From the NCBI RefSeq assembly GCF_004795035.1, contig NZ_SSBK01000031.1, positions 1 through 64,000 on the forward strand: a DNA stretch of 64,000 nt. The letters run 5' to 3'. This DNA comes from Streptomyces sp. A0958. GTDB lineage: Bacteria > Actinomycetota > Actinomycetes > Streptomycetales > Streptomycetaceae. The stretch's first letter is position 1; every line of letters starts with the position of its first letter. The notes beneath the pieces are model-generated. The model was not told the origin of the DNA. It was given only the letters and a program-made list of their open reading frames with translations, and searched no databases. The position numbers and the translations under genes are program-made. Below are positions 24,960 to 33,461 of the stretch, piece by piece.

Positions 24960-25682
24960 ATGCGCGTCGAGATCTGGAGCGACATCGCCTGCCCGTGGTG
25001 CTACATCGGCAAGGCCCGCTTCGAGAAGGGCCTGGCGGGCTTCGCCCACCGCGACGACGTCGAGGTGGTGCACCGGTCCTTCGAACTCGACCCGGGGCGT
25101 GCCAAGGGCGACACCGAGCAGGTCATCGACATGCTGGCGCAGAAGTACGGGCGCACCCCCGAGGAGGCCCGCTCGATGGAGGCGAACGTCGCGGCCAACG
25201 CCCGGGCGGAAGGGCTCGGCTACCGCACCGAGGGGCGCGACCACGGAAACACCTTCGACATCCACCGGCTGCTGCACCTGGCCAAGGCCCGCGGCCGCCA
25301 GGACGAGCTGCTGACCCTCGCCTACCGGGCGAACTTCGCCGAGGACCGTTCCGTCTTCGACGACGCGGTGCTCGTGGAGCTGGCCGTCGAGGCCGGTCTC
25401 GACGCCGAGGAGGCGCGCACGGTGCTCGCCGACCCCCAGGCGTACGCCGCCGAGGTACGGGCCGACGAGCAGGAGGCGTCCGAGCTGGGCGCCAACGCCG
25501 TGCCGTTCTTCGTGTTCGACCGGCGCTACGGCATCTCCGGCGGCCAGCCCGCCGAGGTCTTCGCCCAGGCGCTGGAGCAGGCGTGGAAGGACCGCCCGGT
25601 GACCGCGTCCGGGGACGGCGACGCAGCGGCCTGCGACGCCGACGGGGCGTGCGAGGTCCCCGGGGCGGCCGGGACCGCCTGA
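24960..25682 (+). CDS. DsbA family oxidoreductase (FrnE-like)
   Basis: A 240-residue cytoplasmic thioredoxin-fold protein with an active-site CPWC (Cys11-Cys14), a helical insertion domain and a second-half cis-Pro loop GANAVPFFVFDRRYGISGGQP. It belongs to the FrnE/2-hydroxychromene-2-carboxylate-isomerase-like group, implicated in thiol-disulfide exchange or oxidative stress. No signal peptide. The C-terminal tail is Asp/Ala-rich with two extra cysteines (AACDADGACEV), possibly redox active. Good ribosome site AGAAGAG. Confidence 0.87.
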   Translation: MRVEIWSDIACPWCYIGKARFEKGLAGFAHRDDVEVVHRSFELDPGRAKGDTEQVIDMLAQKYGRTPEEARSMEANVAANARAEGLGYRTEGRDHGNTFDIHRLLHLAKARGRQDELLTLAYRANFAEDRSVFDDAVLVELAVEAGLDAEEARTVLADPQAYAAEVRADEQEASELGANAVPFFVFDRRYGISGGQPAEVFAQALEQAWKDRPVTASGDGDAAACDADGACEVPGAAGTA

Positions 25683-25745
25683 CCCCACGCGGACCCGCGA
25701 CAGCCCCGACACATAAGCATTGCTGGGGTTTTCCCGTGAGATTTT

Positions 25746-25785
25746 GTCAATTGACCCGAGGTCGGGGAGGCACCAGGCTGGGCGC
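25746..25785 (+). promoter_or_regulatory. Promoter of a probably leaderless mRNA
   Basis: -35 TTGACC (25751-25756), exact 17-bp spacer, -10 CAGGCT (25774-25779), and the ATG begins 7 bases after the -10, so transcription should start at or next to the start codon. A perfect palindrome GTCAATTGAC (25746-25755) overlaps the -35 and may be an operator. Confidence 0.6.
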
Positions 25786-26859
25786 ATGATGACGTCTTCG
25801 CTCAGCCGTGTCGTGGCCGACGAGTTCGCGCCGGAGACCACCTACCTCAACACCTCCACCTGCGGTCTGCTGCCCCGCCGCACCGTGGACGCCGTGAAGG
25901 CCCTCGTCGAGGAGAACGCCCGTGGCAGCAGGGCCGGGTCGGGGGACTTCGGGGCGGTGGACCGGGCCCGGGACGGGTTCGCCCGGATCGCCGGGGTCGC
26001 GGCCGGCCGGGTCGCCGTCGGCAGCTCGGTCGCCGGCCACGTCGGGCTGATCGCGTCCTCGCTGCCGCCGGGGGCCGAAGTCCTCGCGCCCGAGGGTGAG
26101 TTCAGCTCGGTCGTCAGCCCGTTCGCGGTACGGGGCGACCTCACCGTGCGGTACGCGCCGCTGGGGGAGCTGGCTGACGCCGTGGGCCCCGGGACCGCGC
26201 TGGTCGCCTTCTCATCGGTGCAGTCCGCCGACGGCCGGCGTGCGGACCTGGACGCGGTCCGGGCCGCGGCCGCCGCCCACGGTGCCCGGACCCTGCTGGA
26301 CGCCACCCAGTCGGCCGGCTGGCTGCCGCTGGACGCCGGGGCGTACGACTACACGGTCACCGCGGGCTTCAAGTACCTGCTCTGCCCCAGGGGCACGTCG
26401 TTCCTCACCGTCACCGAGGAGGCGCAGGAGGGCCTGGCGCCCGTCTTCGCTGGATGGGTCGCGGCCGAGGACCCGTGGGGCAGCACCTACGGGCCGGTCA
26501 CCGAGCTCGCCTCCGACGCCCGCCGCTACGACGAGCCGCCCGCCTTCCTCTCGTACCACGGGGCCGAGCAGTCCCTCGCGCTGCTCCACGAGATCGGCGT
26601 CGAGGCGCTGCACACCCACGCCACCGGACTCGCCGCCCGCTTCCGCGCGGGGCTCGCGGAGCTGGGCCGCACCCCGGTCCCGGCGGACACCGCCGTCGTC
26701 GCGGTGCCCGGGCTGGGCGACCGGGCCCCGGAGCTTCAGCGGGCCGGGGTGATGGTCGCCGGACGGGCCGGCAATCTACGGGCGTCCTTCCACCTGTACA
26801 ACACCGAGGCCGACGTCGACCGCGCCCTGGACCTCCTCGCCGGGCGGCCTCAGCCCTGA
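25786..26859 (+). CDS. Aminotransferase class V-fold PLP enzyme
   Basis: A 357-residue PLP-dependent enzyme of the class V (Csd/kynureninase-like) fold. The cofactor-binding Asp is in LDATQSAG (Asp172) and the Schiff-base Lys in TAGFKYLLCPRG (Lys196). The catalytic Cys loop typical of cysteine desulfurases is not apparent, so a cysteine-desulfurase role is unlikely; a lyase or aminotransferase role is possible. The tandem ATGs 25786/25789 lack a close Shine-Dalgarno site, in line with the leaderless promoter. Its end overlaps the converging VOC gene by 10 bases. Confidence 0.85.
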   Translation: MMTSSLSRVVADEFAPETTYLNTSTCGLLPRRTVDAVKALVEENARGSRAGSGDFGAVDRARDGFARIAGVAAGRVAVGSSVAGHVGLIASSLPPGAEVLAPEGEFSSVVSPFAVRGDLTVRYAPLGELADAVGPGTALVAFSSVQSADGRRADLDAVRAAAAAHGARTLLDATQSAGWLPLDAGAYDYTVTAGFKYLLCPRGTSFLTVTEEAQEGLAPVFAGWVAAEDPWGSTYGPVTELASDARRYDEPPAFLSYHGAEQSLALLHEIGVEALHTHATGLAARFRAGLAELGRTPVPADTAVVAVPGLGDRAPELQRAGVMVAGRAGNLRASFHLYNTEADVDRALDLLAGRPQP

Positions 26860-27872
26860 GCGTCCGCCGGCGGCGCGCTGTGCCACTTCCACGACGTCAC
26901 GCGCTCGTGGCCCGGCAGGTCGGCGCGGCCGGTGGACCAGAGGAGTACGGTCCACCGGTCCTCGTCCTCCGGGGCGTCGGGGAAGAGGCGGGCCAGCGCC
27001 CGGTCGCACAGGTCGGCGGCCGGCGCCCAGGTCAGGCCCAGGCCCTCGGCGATGTCGTGGGTGTGCACCAGGGTCTCCACGACGCCCATGGCGGCGAAGC
27101 CCTCCGGGTCGGAGACCCCGTACCCGTGGTACGAGCGGACGTCAGGGGCGGCCGTGCGGACCATCGCGGACAGCAGCGCGCCGCTCGCCTCCAGGGTCTG
27201 GAGCAGTCCCGCCGTGCCGGCCTCCGGGTCCGCGAAGACCGCGTTCCACGGGCCCCCGTCGCGCTGCGGGGCCCAGCGGTAGGGCACCTCGGTCTCCAGC
27301 GAGGGCGTGCGCGGGCCGAGTTGGACGGCGTACGCGAACAGGTCGTCGCTCAGGTGCTCCACGGTCTCCCAGCAGTCCCAGCGCAGCGTGCCGGCCGGGA
27401 CGCGCCAGTCGGCGTCCGCGGCGGCGGCGAGGGTGTCGACCGTCAGCCGGACCGCCTCGGTCACGTCGTCGGCGGTGACCGGCAGCCGTCTACCGGTGAG
27501 CGCCGCCCGTTCGGCCGCGCCGCACTCCACGCAGAACTCGTTGCCCTCCGGGTCGGCCAGGGTCGCCCAGCCGCGGCCGTTCGGCTTGCGGTGGTCGGCG
27601 ACCAGGGTGGCGCCGAGGGCCAGCAGCCGCTCGACCTCCTCGTCCCGGGTGCGGTCCTGGGGCTGGACGTCCAGGTGGACGCGGTTCTTGGCGGCCTTCG
27701 GTTCGGGCACGGTGACGAACAGGAGAGCCGCGCCGGGCGTTTCGAGCAGCGCCTCGGGATCACCGGGAAAGTCGTCGTCGGCAAGCGCTCCGCCCAGCAC
27801 CTGCGCCCAGAACGATCCGAGCTCGTAGGCGTCCAGGGAGTCGACGGTGACGTGATGTATGTGAGAGGTCAT
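26850..27872 (-). CDS. VOC domain fused to a maleylpyruvate-isomerase/DinB-like domain
   Basis: A 340-residue two-domain protein. Residues 1-125 are a glyoxalase/VOC fold (HIHHVTVDSLDAYELGSFWAQVLG ... ATLADPEGNEFCVECG), of the VOC group with modified metal ligands. Residues about 135-340 are a four-helix bundle like mycothiol-dependent maleylpyruvate isomerase or TIGR03086 proteins, with WDCWETVEHLSDDLFAYA and LVHTHDIAEGLG carrying likely metal-binding His residues. Mycothiol is the actinobacterial thiol, so a thiol-dependent detoxification role is plausible. ATG 27872; the 250 bases upstream hold no convincing gene. Confidence 0.82.
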   Translation of the reverse strand: MTSHIHHVTVDSLDAYELGSFWAQVLGGALADDDFPGDPEALLETPGAALLFVTVPEPKAAKNRVHLDVQPQDRTRDEEVERLLALGATLVADHRKPNGRGWATLADPEGNEFCVECGAAERAALTGRRLPVTADDVTEAVRLTVDTLAAAADADWRVPAGTLRWDCWETVEHLSDDLFAYAVQLGPRTPSLETEVPYRWAPQRDGGPWNAVFADPEAGTAGLLQTLEASGALLSAMVRTAAPDVRSYHGYGVSDPEGFAAMGVVETLVHTHDIAEGLGLTWAPAADLCDRALARLFPDAPEDEDRWTVLLWSTGRADLPGHERVTSWKWHSAPPADAQG

Positions 27873-28124
27873 TCGCCCACTGTCGCCGCTGAACCGTGCC
27901 GCCGTCCAGCGAGTTGAATCCGGTGCCGGGCCCCGCGAGTGGTCGGCACGGGACCGGTCACTTCCGTTCCTCCCGGCTGTACAGCCGTCGTCCCCGCCCC
28001 TCCTCGTCCGGGCCCCAGTATTGGTGACGGCGATTTTGTACGCGGTCTTGGTGATCGACGTCGCCCTGATCCTCCGCAGCAGGCTGTTCCATTCCTCCGG
28101 ACTCGCGGCTCCATGGGTCACCGC

Positions 28125-28490
28125 CTACGTGTCCGCGGCGCCCGTCACACGGTGCTCGGAGACGAGGAAAGTGCCGCCCCCCTCCGGTATGACCGCCACC
28201 TTGACCGGCACCGCCGGTTCCGGGCGCGGCGAGGCAGGGGCCGCTGAGGTCCCGTCCTGCGGCGCGGCGGCGGCCGGTTTACCGTCACCGCTCAGCGCGT
28301 CCGTGACGGCGTCCTGGAGCGTGCTGCCCAGGCCGGTGATGAGGCCGACGATCACGGCGGACACCCCGGCCAGCACCGACGCCGTGATGACCGCACGGGC
28401 CGAATTCCGCTCGGCCTGCGGGCCGTCCGTGCTCCGTCGCCGTTCGGACACTCGCCGAAGGCGCTCGCCCTGACCGGTCCGTCGCGCCAT
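28125..28490 (-). CDS. Small single-pass membrane protein, function unknown
   Basis: A 121-residue protein: basic N-terminus (MARRTGQGERLRRVSERRRS), one hydrophobic segment (about 33-57, ARAVITASVLAGVSAVIVGL), then an Ala/Pro-rich extracytoplasmic tail. ATG 28490 is preceded by GGGGGA. Codon GC bias favours this strand over the overlapping forward frame. No family recognised. It sits alone between the VOC fusion gene and ectD. Confidence 0.5.
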   Translation of the reverse strand: MARRTGQGERLRRVSERRRSTDGPQAERNSARAVITASVLAGVSAVIVGLITGLGSTLQDAVTDALSGDGKPAAAAPQDGTSAAPASPRPEPAVPVKVAVIPEGGGTFLVSEHRVTGAADT

Positions 28491-28629
28491 GGTTCCCCCA
28501 CACACGTCCGGAGTTCCATGACTCTGACGGGGTGTCCGGGGGCGGCCAGGGGGTTACCGGTGTGCGGTGATCATGCCGAAGGGGCGGTGCGCGCAGCCGC
28601 GTACCGCCCCAACAGGCCGTTCGGGAAAC

Positions 28630-29523
28630 CTACTTCACCGGCGTGAAGTCGCGCGCCCCGATGAACTCCGGGCGGCGGACCGGAGCCGCGAAGGGCTCCT
28701 GGGCCGTGTTCTCCACACTGTTGAACACGATGAACACGTTGCTGCGCGGGTACGGGGTGATGTTGTCGCCCGAGCCGTGCATCGCGTTGCAGTCGAACCA
28801 GGTGGCCGAACCGGGCTTGCCCGTGAAGAGCCTGATGCCGTGCCGGTCGGCCATCTTCGTCAGCGCCTCGTCGGACGGGGTGCCGGCGTCCTGCATCTGG
28901 AGCGACTTCTTGTAGTTGTCCTTCGGCGTCTCGCCCGCGCAGCCGAGGAACGACTTGTGCGAGCCGGGCATGATCATCAGCCCGCCGTTGGTGTCGTGGT
29001 TCTCGGTCAGCGCGATCGACACGGACACCGTCCGCATGTTCGGCAGACCGTCCTCGGCGTGCCAGGTCTCGAAGTCGGAGTGCCAGTAGAACCCCGAGGC
29101 ACCGAAACCGGGCTTGACGTTGATCCGCGACTGGTGGACGTAGACGTCCGAGCCGAGGATCTGGCGGGCCCGGCCCACCACCCGCTCGTCGCTGACCAGC
29201 CGGGCGAAGACCTCGCTGATCCGGTGGACCTCGAAGACCGACCGTACGGACTGCGACTTGGGCTCGATGATCGAGCGCTCGTCGGCGCGTACGGCCGGAT
29301 CGGCGATCAGCCGTTCCAGCTCGGCGTGGTAGCCGGCCACCTCGTCCGGGGCGATCAGCTGCTCGACGGTGAGGAAGCCGTCGTGCTCGTAGCCCTGCAG
29401 TTCCTTCGCGGTGATCGGACCCGGCGCGCCCGGCGCGGACCAGATGACCGGGTCCTGGCGGGGAGTGGTCATCTCGGCGGCGCCGCGCGAGGGGTACAGG
29501 TCGGTGCGTACGTCGGTGGTCAT
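28630..29523 (-). CDS. ectD: Ectoine hydroxylase
   Basis: A 297-residue Fe(II)/2-oxoglutarate dioxygenase that converts ectoine to 5-hydroxyectoine in the cytoplasm. Iron ligands His148 and Asp150 (FYWHSDFETWH) and His249 (CNAMHGSGDN) are present, together with the EctD signature region INVKPGFGASGFYWHSDFE. Length matches the family. Last gene of ectABCD, 4 bases after ectC, so hydroxyectoine output is tied to ectoine synthesis. Confidence 0.97.
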   Translation of the reverse strand: MTTDVRTDLYPSRGAAEMTTPRQDPVIWSAPGAPGPITAKELQGYEHDGFLTVEQLIAPDEVAGYHAELERLIADPAVRADERSIIEPKSQSVRSVFEVHRISEVFARLVSDERVVGRARQILGSDVYVHQSRINVKPGFGASGFYWHSDFETWHAEDGLPNMRTVSVSIALTENHDTNGGLMIMPGSHKSFLGCAGETPKDNYKKSLQMQDAGTPSDEALTKMADRHGIRLFTGKPGSATWFDCNAMHGSGDNITPYPRSNVFIVFNSVENTAQEPFAAPVRRPEFIGARDFTPVK

Positions 29524-29527
29524 GGGT

Positions 29528-29926
29528 TCAGCCCTCCTCGGTCAGCAGTGGATAGACACCGTTCTCGTCGTGCTCCTCCCGTCCGGTGACCGGCGGGTTG
29601 AAGACGCAGACGCAGCGGAAGTCCGTCTTGGGACGCATCGTGTGGTGCTCGTGGCCGTTGAGCAGATACATCGTGCCCGGCGTGATCCAGTGCTTCTCGC
29701 CGGTCTCGTCATTGGTGAGCTCGGCCTCGCCCTCCACGCACAGGACCGCCTCGATGTGGTTCGCGTACCACATCGAGGTCTCGGTGCCGGCGTACATCGT
29801 GGTCTCGTGGAGCGAGAAGCCGACCTTCTCCTGGGCGAGCACGATGCGCTTGCTCTCCCAGGTGCCGGACGCGGCCTTCACATGCCGGTCGGTGTTCTCG
29901 ATGTCGGCGAACGATCGGACGATCAC
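29528..29926 (-). CDS. ectC: L-ectoine synthase
   Basis: A 132-residue cupin enzyme that cyclises N-gamma-acetyl-2,4-diaminobutyrate to ectoine. The start MIVRSFADIENTDRHV and the cupin core (SLHETTMYAGTETSMWYANHIEAVLCVEGEAEL ... LLNGHEHHTMRP) are family-diagnostic. Follows ectB by 66 bases. Confidence 0.97.
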   Translation of the reverse strand: MIVRSFADIENTDRHVKAASGTWESKRIVLAQEKVGFSLHETTMYAGTETSMWYANHIEAVLCVEGEAELTNDETGEKHWITPGTMYLLNGHEHHTMRPKTDFRCVCVFNPPVTGREEHDENGVYPLLTEEG

Positions 29927-29992
29927 GGTGGCTGTGTGCCTTTCTCTCTACGACGGTGTTGTGTACGGGGGCCGCCGCGGCGGCCCCCGGGA

Positions 29993-31255
29993 TCAGGCGG
30001 TCTCGCGGACGGCGCGGGCCAGCGTGCGCAGGCCCTCGTCCAGTTCCTCCGGGGTGATGGTGAGCGGCGGCAGCAGCTTCACGACCTCGCTCTGCGGGCC
30101 CGAGGTCTCCAGCAGCAGCCCCAGCTGGAACGCGCGGGCGCAGACGGCCGACGCGCGGGTCGGGTCGTCGAACTCCAGGCCCCAGACCAGGCCGCGGCCG
30201 CGGAAGCGCGCGGTGTCGTGCTCGCCGCAGATGGCCAGCATCGTCTGCTCGACCTGCTGGCCCCGGGCCAGCGTCTGCTTCTCCATCTGGCCGTCCGCCC
30301 AGTAGGCGTCGAGCGCGGCGGCGGCGGTGACGAACGCCGGGTTGTTGCCGCGGAAGGTGCCGTTGTGCTCGCCCGGCTCCCAGATGTCCAGCTCCGGCTT
30401 GAACAGGCACAGGGCCATGGGCAGTCCGTAGCCGCTGATGGACTTCGAGAGCGTCACGATGTCCGGCGTGATGCCGGCCTCCTCAAAGGAGAAGAAGCCG
30501 CCGGTGCGGCCGCAGCCCATCTGGATGTCGTCGACGATCAGCAGCATGTCCTGGCGCCGGCACAGGTCCTGGAGCGCGCGCAGCCACTCGGGGCGGGCCA
30601 CGTTGATGCCGCCCTCGCCCTGGACCGTCTCCACGATCACGGCGGCCGGCTTGTTGAGCCCGGAGCCCTGGTCCTCCAGGAGCCGTTCGAACCAGAGGAA
30701 GTCGGGGACCTGGCCGTCGAAGTAGTTGTCGAACGGCATCGGCGTGCCGTGCACCAGCGGGATGCCGGCGCCGGCCCGCTTGAAGGCGTTGCCGGTCACG
30801 GCCAGCGAGCCGAGCGACATGCCGTGGAAGGCGTTGGTGAACGAGACGACGGACTCGCGGCCCTTGACCTTACGGGCCAGCTTCAGCGCCGACTCGACGG
30901 CGTTGGTGCCCGTCGGGCCGGGGAACATCACCTTGTACGGCAGGTCGCGGGGGCGCAGGACGACGTTCTGGAAGGTGTCCAGGAAGGCCCGTTTGGCGGT
31001 GGTCGCCATGTCGAGGCCGTGCGTGATGCCGTCGCGTTCGATGTAGTCGATCAGCGCGCGCTTGAGCACCGGGTTGTTGTGGCCGTAGTTGAGCGAGCCC
31101 GCGCCGGCGAAGAAGTCCAGGTACGAGTGGCCGTCCTCGTCGGTCAGCCGGGCGCCCTGGGCGCGGTCGAACACGGCGGGCCAGCCGCGGCAGTAGCTCC
31201 GTACCTCGGACTCCAGGGTCTCGAAGACACTCAGGGCGGGCGGGGTGATGGTCAC
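29993..31255 (-). CDS. ectB: Diaminobutyrate-2-oxoglutarate transaminase
   Basis: A 420-residue class III aminotransferase that makes L-2,4-diaminobutyrate from aspartate semialdehyde and glutamate, the first ectoine-specific step. The PLP region VDDIQMGCGRTGGFFSFEEAG and the Schiff-base Lys in VTLSKSISGYGLP are visible, as is the GSLNYGHNNP start region. The 86-base gap to ectA and 66-base gap to ectC hold no obvious terminators, so one transcript is expected. Confidence 0.97.
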   Translation of the reverse strand: MTITPPALSVFETLESEVRSYCRGWPAVFDRAQGARLTDEDGHSYLDFFAGAGSLNYGHNNPVLKRALIDYIERDGITHGLDMATTAKRAFLDTFQNVVLRPRDLPYKVMFPGPTGTNAVESALKLARKVKGRESVVSFTNAFHGMSLGSLAVTGNAFKRAGAGIPLVHGTPMPFDNYFDGQVPDFLWFERLLEDQGSGLNKPAAVIVETVQGEGGINVARPEWLRALQDLCRRQDMLLIVDDIQMGCGRTGGFFSFEEAGITPDIVTLSKSISGYGLPMALCLFKPELDIWEPGEHNGTFRGNNPAFVTAAAALDAYWADGQMEKQTLARGQQVEQTMLAICGEHDTARFRGRGLVWGLEFDDPTRASAVCARAFQLGLLLETSGPQSEVVKLLPPLTITPEELDEGLRTLARAVRETA

Positions 31256-31341
31256 AGCGGGTCTCCTGCGTGAGGTGGTGTGACGGGCGGCGGTGAAGGT
31301 TGGCTGCGGCGGGCCGGCGGCCCGGCGGGGGAAGTGCCTGC

Positions 31342-31872
31342 TCAGGCGTGGAACGGGCCGATGCGGTAGAGCACTTCCGGCAGGTGGGTGCCTTCGGGGA
31401 ACAGGCCGCCGTCGAAGAGCACCTCGCGCTCCAGGGCCACGCCGTGGCGCTGCGCGTAGGAGGTGAACAGGCGGTCCGATGCGGTGTTGTCCGGGGTGAC
31501 GGTCGTCTCGACGGAGGCGAGGCCCTGCTCGGCGGCGACGCGCGCGGTCAGGGAGTCCAGCAGCTTCGCCGCCAGGCCGGTCCCTCGGTGGCCGTGGTCG
31601 ACGGCCACCTGCCAGACGACGAGCGTCTCGGGGCGGTCGGGCCTGATGTACCCCGTCACGAAGGCGACGGGGTCGCCGGTCTCGTCGCGAGCGACCACGG
31701 AGGTCGCCGCGAAGTCACGGCACCACAGCAGGTAGCTGTACGAGGAGTTGAGGTCCAGGACCTCGGAGTCGCGGGCGATGCGCCAGATCGCGGCTCCGTC
31801 CTCCACTCGCGGGGTGTCGATGGTGAGGAATTCGCTTCGGGCACTTGCAAAATCTGCTGGTGCGGCGGTCAT
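31342..31872 (-). CDS. ectA: L-2,4-diaminobutyrate acetyltransferase
   Basis: A 176-residue GNAT acetyltransferase. The acetyl-CoA loop is VAVDHGHRGTGLAAKLLDSL; the N-terminal RIARDSEVLDLNSSYSYLLWCRDF segment is typical of EctA. First gene of the ectABCD osmoprotectant operon. A 12-bp AT-rich palindrome ends 22 bases before its start, and the 319 bases to the next gene hold its promoter. Confidence 0.96.
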   Translation of the reverse strand: MTAAPADFASARSEFLTIDTPRVEDGAAIWRIARDSEVLDLNSSYSYLLWCRDFAATSVVARDETGDPVAFVTGYIRPDRPETLVVWQVAVDHGHRGTGLAAKLLDSLTARVAAEQGLASVETTVTPDNTASDRLFTSYAQRHGVALEREVLFDGGLFPEGTHLPEVLYRIGPFHA

Positions 31873-32133
31873 GGCAATTGAATTTACCTAGCAAATTTCG
31901 AAATTGCATCGACGCGAGGGGTTGGGCGGCGCGAAGCTCTGTGTTATCAGGCGGGTGCGCGCACCAGCGCGAACCGGTGGCGTTTTCTCCCGTTTTGGCC
32001 CCCATTTATCGGTCAAATCGCCGACTGTGTGGAGTCGGTCACAAGCTCATAACTCTCTCCACACACAAGCGAAATGCGTCTCACGAGTCTCATTGGAACT
32101 GGGGTGTTTAGCTCCGGGGAAAGCGGGCAGAAG
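31873..32133. promoter_or_regulatory. ect operon upstream region with palindrome and hairpins
   Basis: This gene-free stretch is AT-richer than its surroundings. AATTTCGAAATT (31894-31905) is a perfect 12-bp palindrome inside GCAAATTTCGAAATTGC, close to ectA, a plausible operator; ect operons in other bacteria use MarR-type EctR/CosR repressors. Further upstream CCGACT-GTGTGG-AGTCGG (32021-32038) is a hairpin, and TGTGTGGAG (32026-32034) also pairs with CTCCACACA (32057-32065). I could not fix a single -35/-10 pair. Confidence 0.5.
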
Positions 32134-32173
32134 AATGCGGGGAGCTGCTCTGAATAAGGCAGCTCCCCGCATT
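32134..32173. terminator. Intrinsic terminator with 15-bp stem
   Basis: AATGCGGGGAGCTGC (32134-32148) and GCAGCTCCCCGCATT (32159-32173) are perfect complements around a 10-base loop. A-rich and T-rich flanks on either side make it potentially active in both directions. It follows the aminotransferase gene (minus strand) and insulates the ect promoter region. Confidence 0.85.
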
Positions 32174-32191
32174 TATGGATGACGTCCCGAT

Positions 32192-33298
32192 TTACGCGCT
32201 GGGCCAGGTTTCCGAAACGGCCTTCCGGGCAGCTTCCAGATCGACCTGCCGGCCCGCCTCGGCCAGCGCCGACCCCAGAGCCGCGAGCGAGGACAGCACC
32301 GCGCCCCGCGTCGCATCCACCCCGTAGTGATTGACCCGGATCATCTCCTTGGACAGCGCCCCTCCGCCCGCGATCAGCGGCAGCGAGGGCTCGCCCGCGA
32401 GCGCCCGCGCGACCAGCTCCGAGGCGTCGACGCCGTCAGGGGTGCGCAGCGTGGTCGCCACCGGCGCGGCGTCCCGTGCCTCGTGCACGTACGGGGTCAG
32501 ACCGCCGCCCAGCGCCACCGCACCGGCCCGGGTGGCCGCCGCGGCCGCCGCGTGACGGGCCATCACCGCGTCCGGGCCCTCCGCCTCGATCCGCTCCACG
32601 CACGCCTCCAGGGCCAGCATCTCCAGCTGGGCCGGGGCGTGCGGCAGCGCCTTGCGCCCTCCGTCGATCCAGCGCTCCTTCCAGTCGAGGAGCGACAGGT
32701 AGGAGCGGCGCGGGGCCTGCGGGTTGGCGGCGATCCGCTGCCAGGCCCGCGCGCTCACCGACACCGCCGACACCCCGGCCGGACCGCCCATCGCCTTCTG
32801 CGAGCCGATCACGCACAGGTCCACGCCCCAGGCGTCCGGCAGCAGCGGCTCGGCGCCCACCGACGCGACGGCGTCCAGCATGAACAGCGCCCCGTGCGCC
32901 CGCACGACCTCGCCGATCTCCGCGACCGGGTTGGTGTTGCCGGTCGCCGCCTCGGCGTGGACCAGCGAGACGAAGTCGATCTCCGGGCGGGCGGCCAGCG
33001 CGTCGGCGACCTGACCGGCGGTGACGGCCGTGTGGAACGGCACCTCCAGGTCGACCACCTCGGCCCCGCAGTCGCGCAGCCAGTTGCCGAACGTCTGCCC
33101 GTAGGGGCCGGTCACCACGTTCAGCGCCGTCGAACCGGGCCGGGCCCCGCCCCTGATGCAGCCTTCGAGGGGGAGCAGCGCCTCGCCCTGCATGACGACG
33201 ACGTCCTGCTCGGTGGCCAGCAGACCGGCCACCCGCCGCTCGATCGCCGCGAAATGCGCGGCCGTCAGCGGGGCGAGGTCGAGGAAGGGGTGCGTCAC
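32192..33298 (-). CDS. Alanine-glyoxylate / serine-pyruvate aminotransferase-like protein
   Basis: A 368-residue class V PLP enzyme resembling the SPT/AGT/PucG family. Key regions are the LVHAEAATGNTNPVAEIGEVV segment, the cofactor Asp in FMLDAVASVGAEPL and the Schiff-base Lys in VIGSQKAMGGPAG. GTG 33298 is preceded by GAAGAGAG; upstream in-frame sequence is Arg/Pro-rich and not enzyme-like. It may use glyoxylate or pyruvate as acceptor. Divergent from the amidohydrolase, with which it shares a 163-base promoter region; a joint role in nitrogen compound breakdown is possible but unproven. Confidence 0.86.
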   Translation of the reverse strand: MTHPFLDLAPLTAAHFAAIERRVAGLLATEQDVVVMQGEALLPLEGCIRGGARPGSTALNVVTGPYGQTFGNWLRDCGAEVVDLEVPFHTAVTAGQVADALAARPEIDFVSLVHAEAATGNTNPVAEIGEVVRAHGALFMLDAVASVGAEPLLPDAWGVDLCVIGSQKAMGGPAGVSAVSVSARAWQRIAANPQAPRRSYLSLLDWKERWIDGGRKALPHAPAQLEMLALEACVERIEAEGPDAVMARHAAAAAATRAGAVALGGGLTPYVHEARDAAPVATTLRTPDGVDASELVARALAGEPSLPLIAGGGALSKEMIRVNHYGVDATRGAVLSSLAALGSALAEAGRQVDLEAARKAVSETWPSA

Positions 33299-33461
33299 GG
33301 CGGTGCTCTCTTCGGGTTCGGATCGGTGGCGCCCGGCCTGCGGGCCGGGTCTGCTCCGAGAGTACCCAGCGTCTGCCGCCCGGCCCCGGCCCCGGCCCTT
33401 CCGCAGGACCGGCCCGGTGCGGGGCGTGGCAGCCGGCCGGGCCCCTCGTACAGTGCTGTGC

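Noticed and set aside
28021..28473. Forward-strand frame opposite the small membrane protein
   Set aside because: Poor codon bias and no hydrophobic or domain pattern; the minus-strand frame has a ribosome site, a transmembrane helix and better codon usage.
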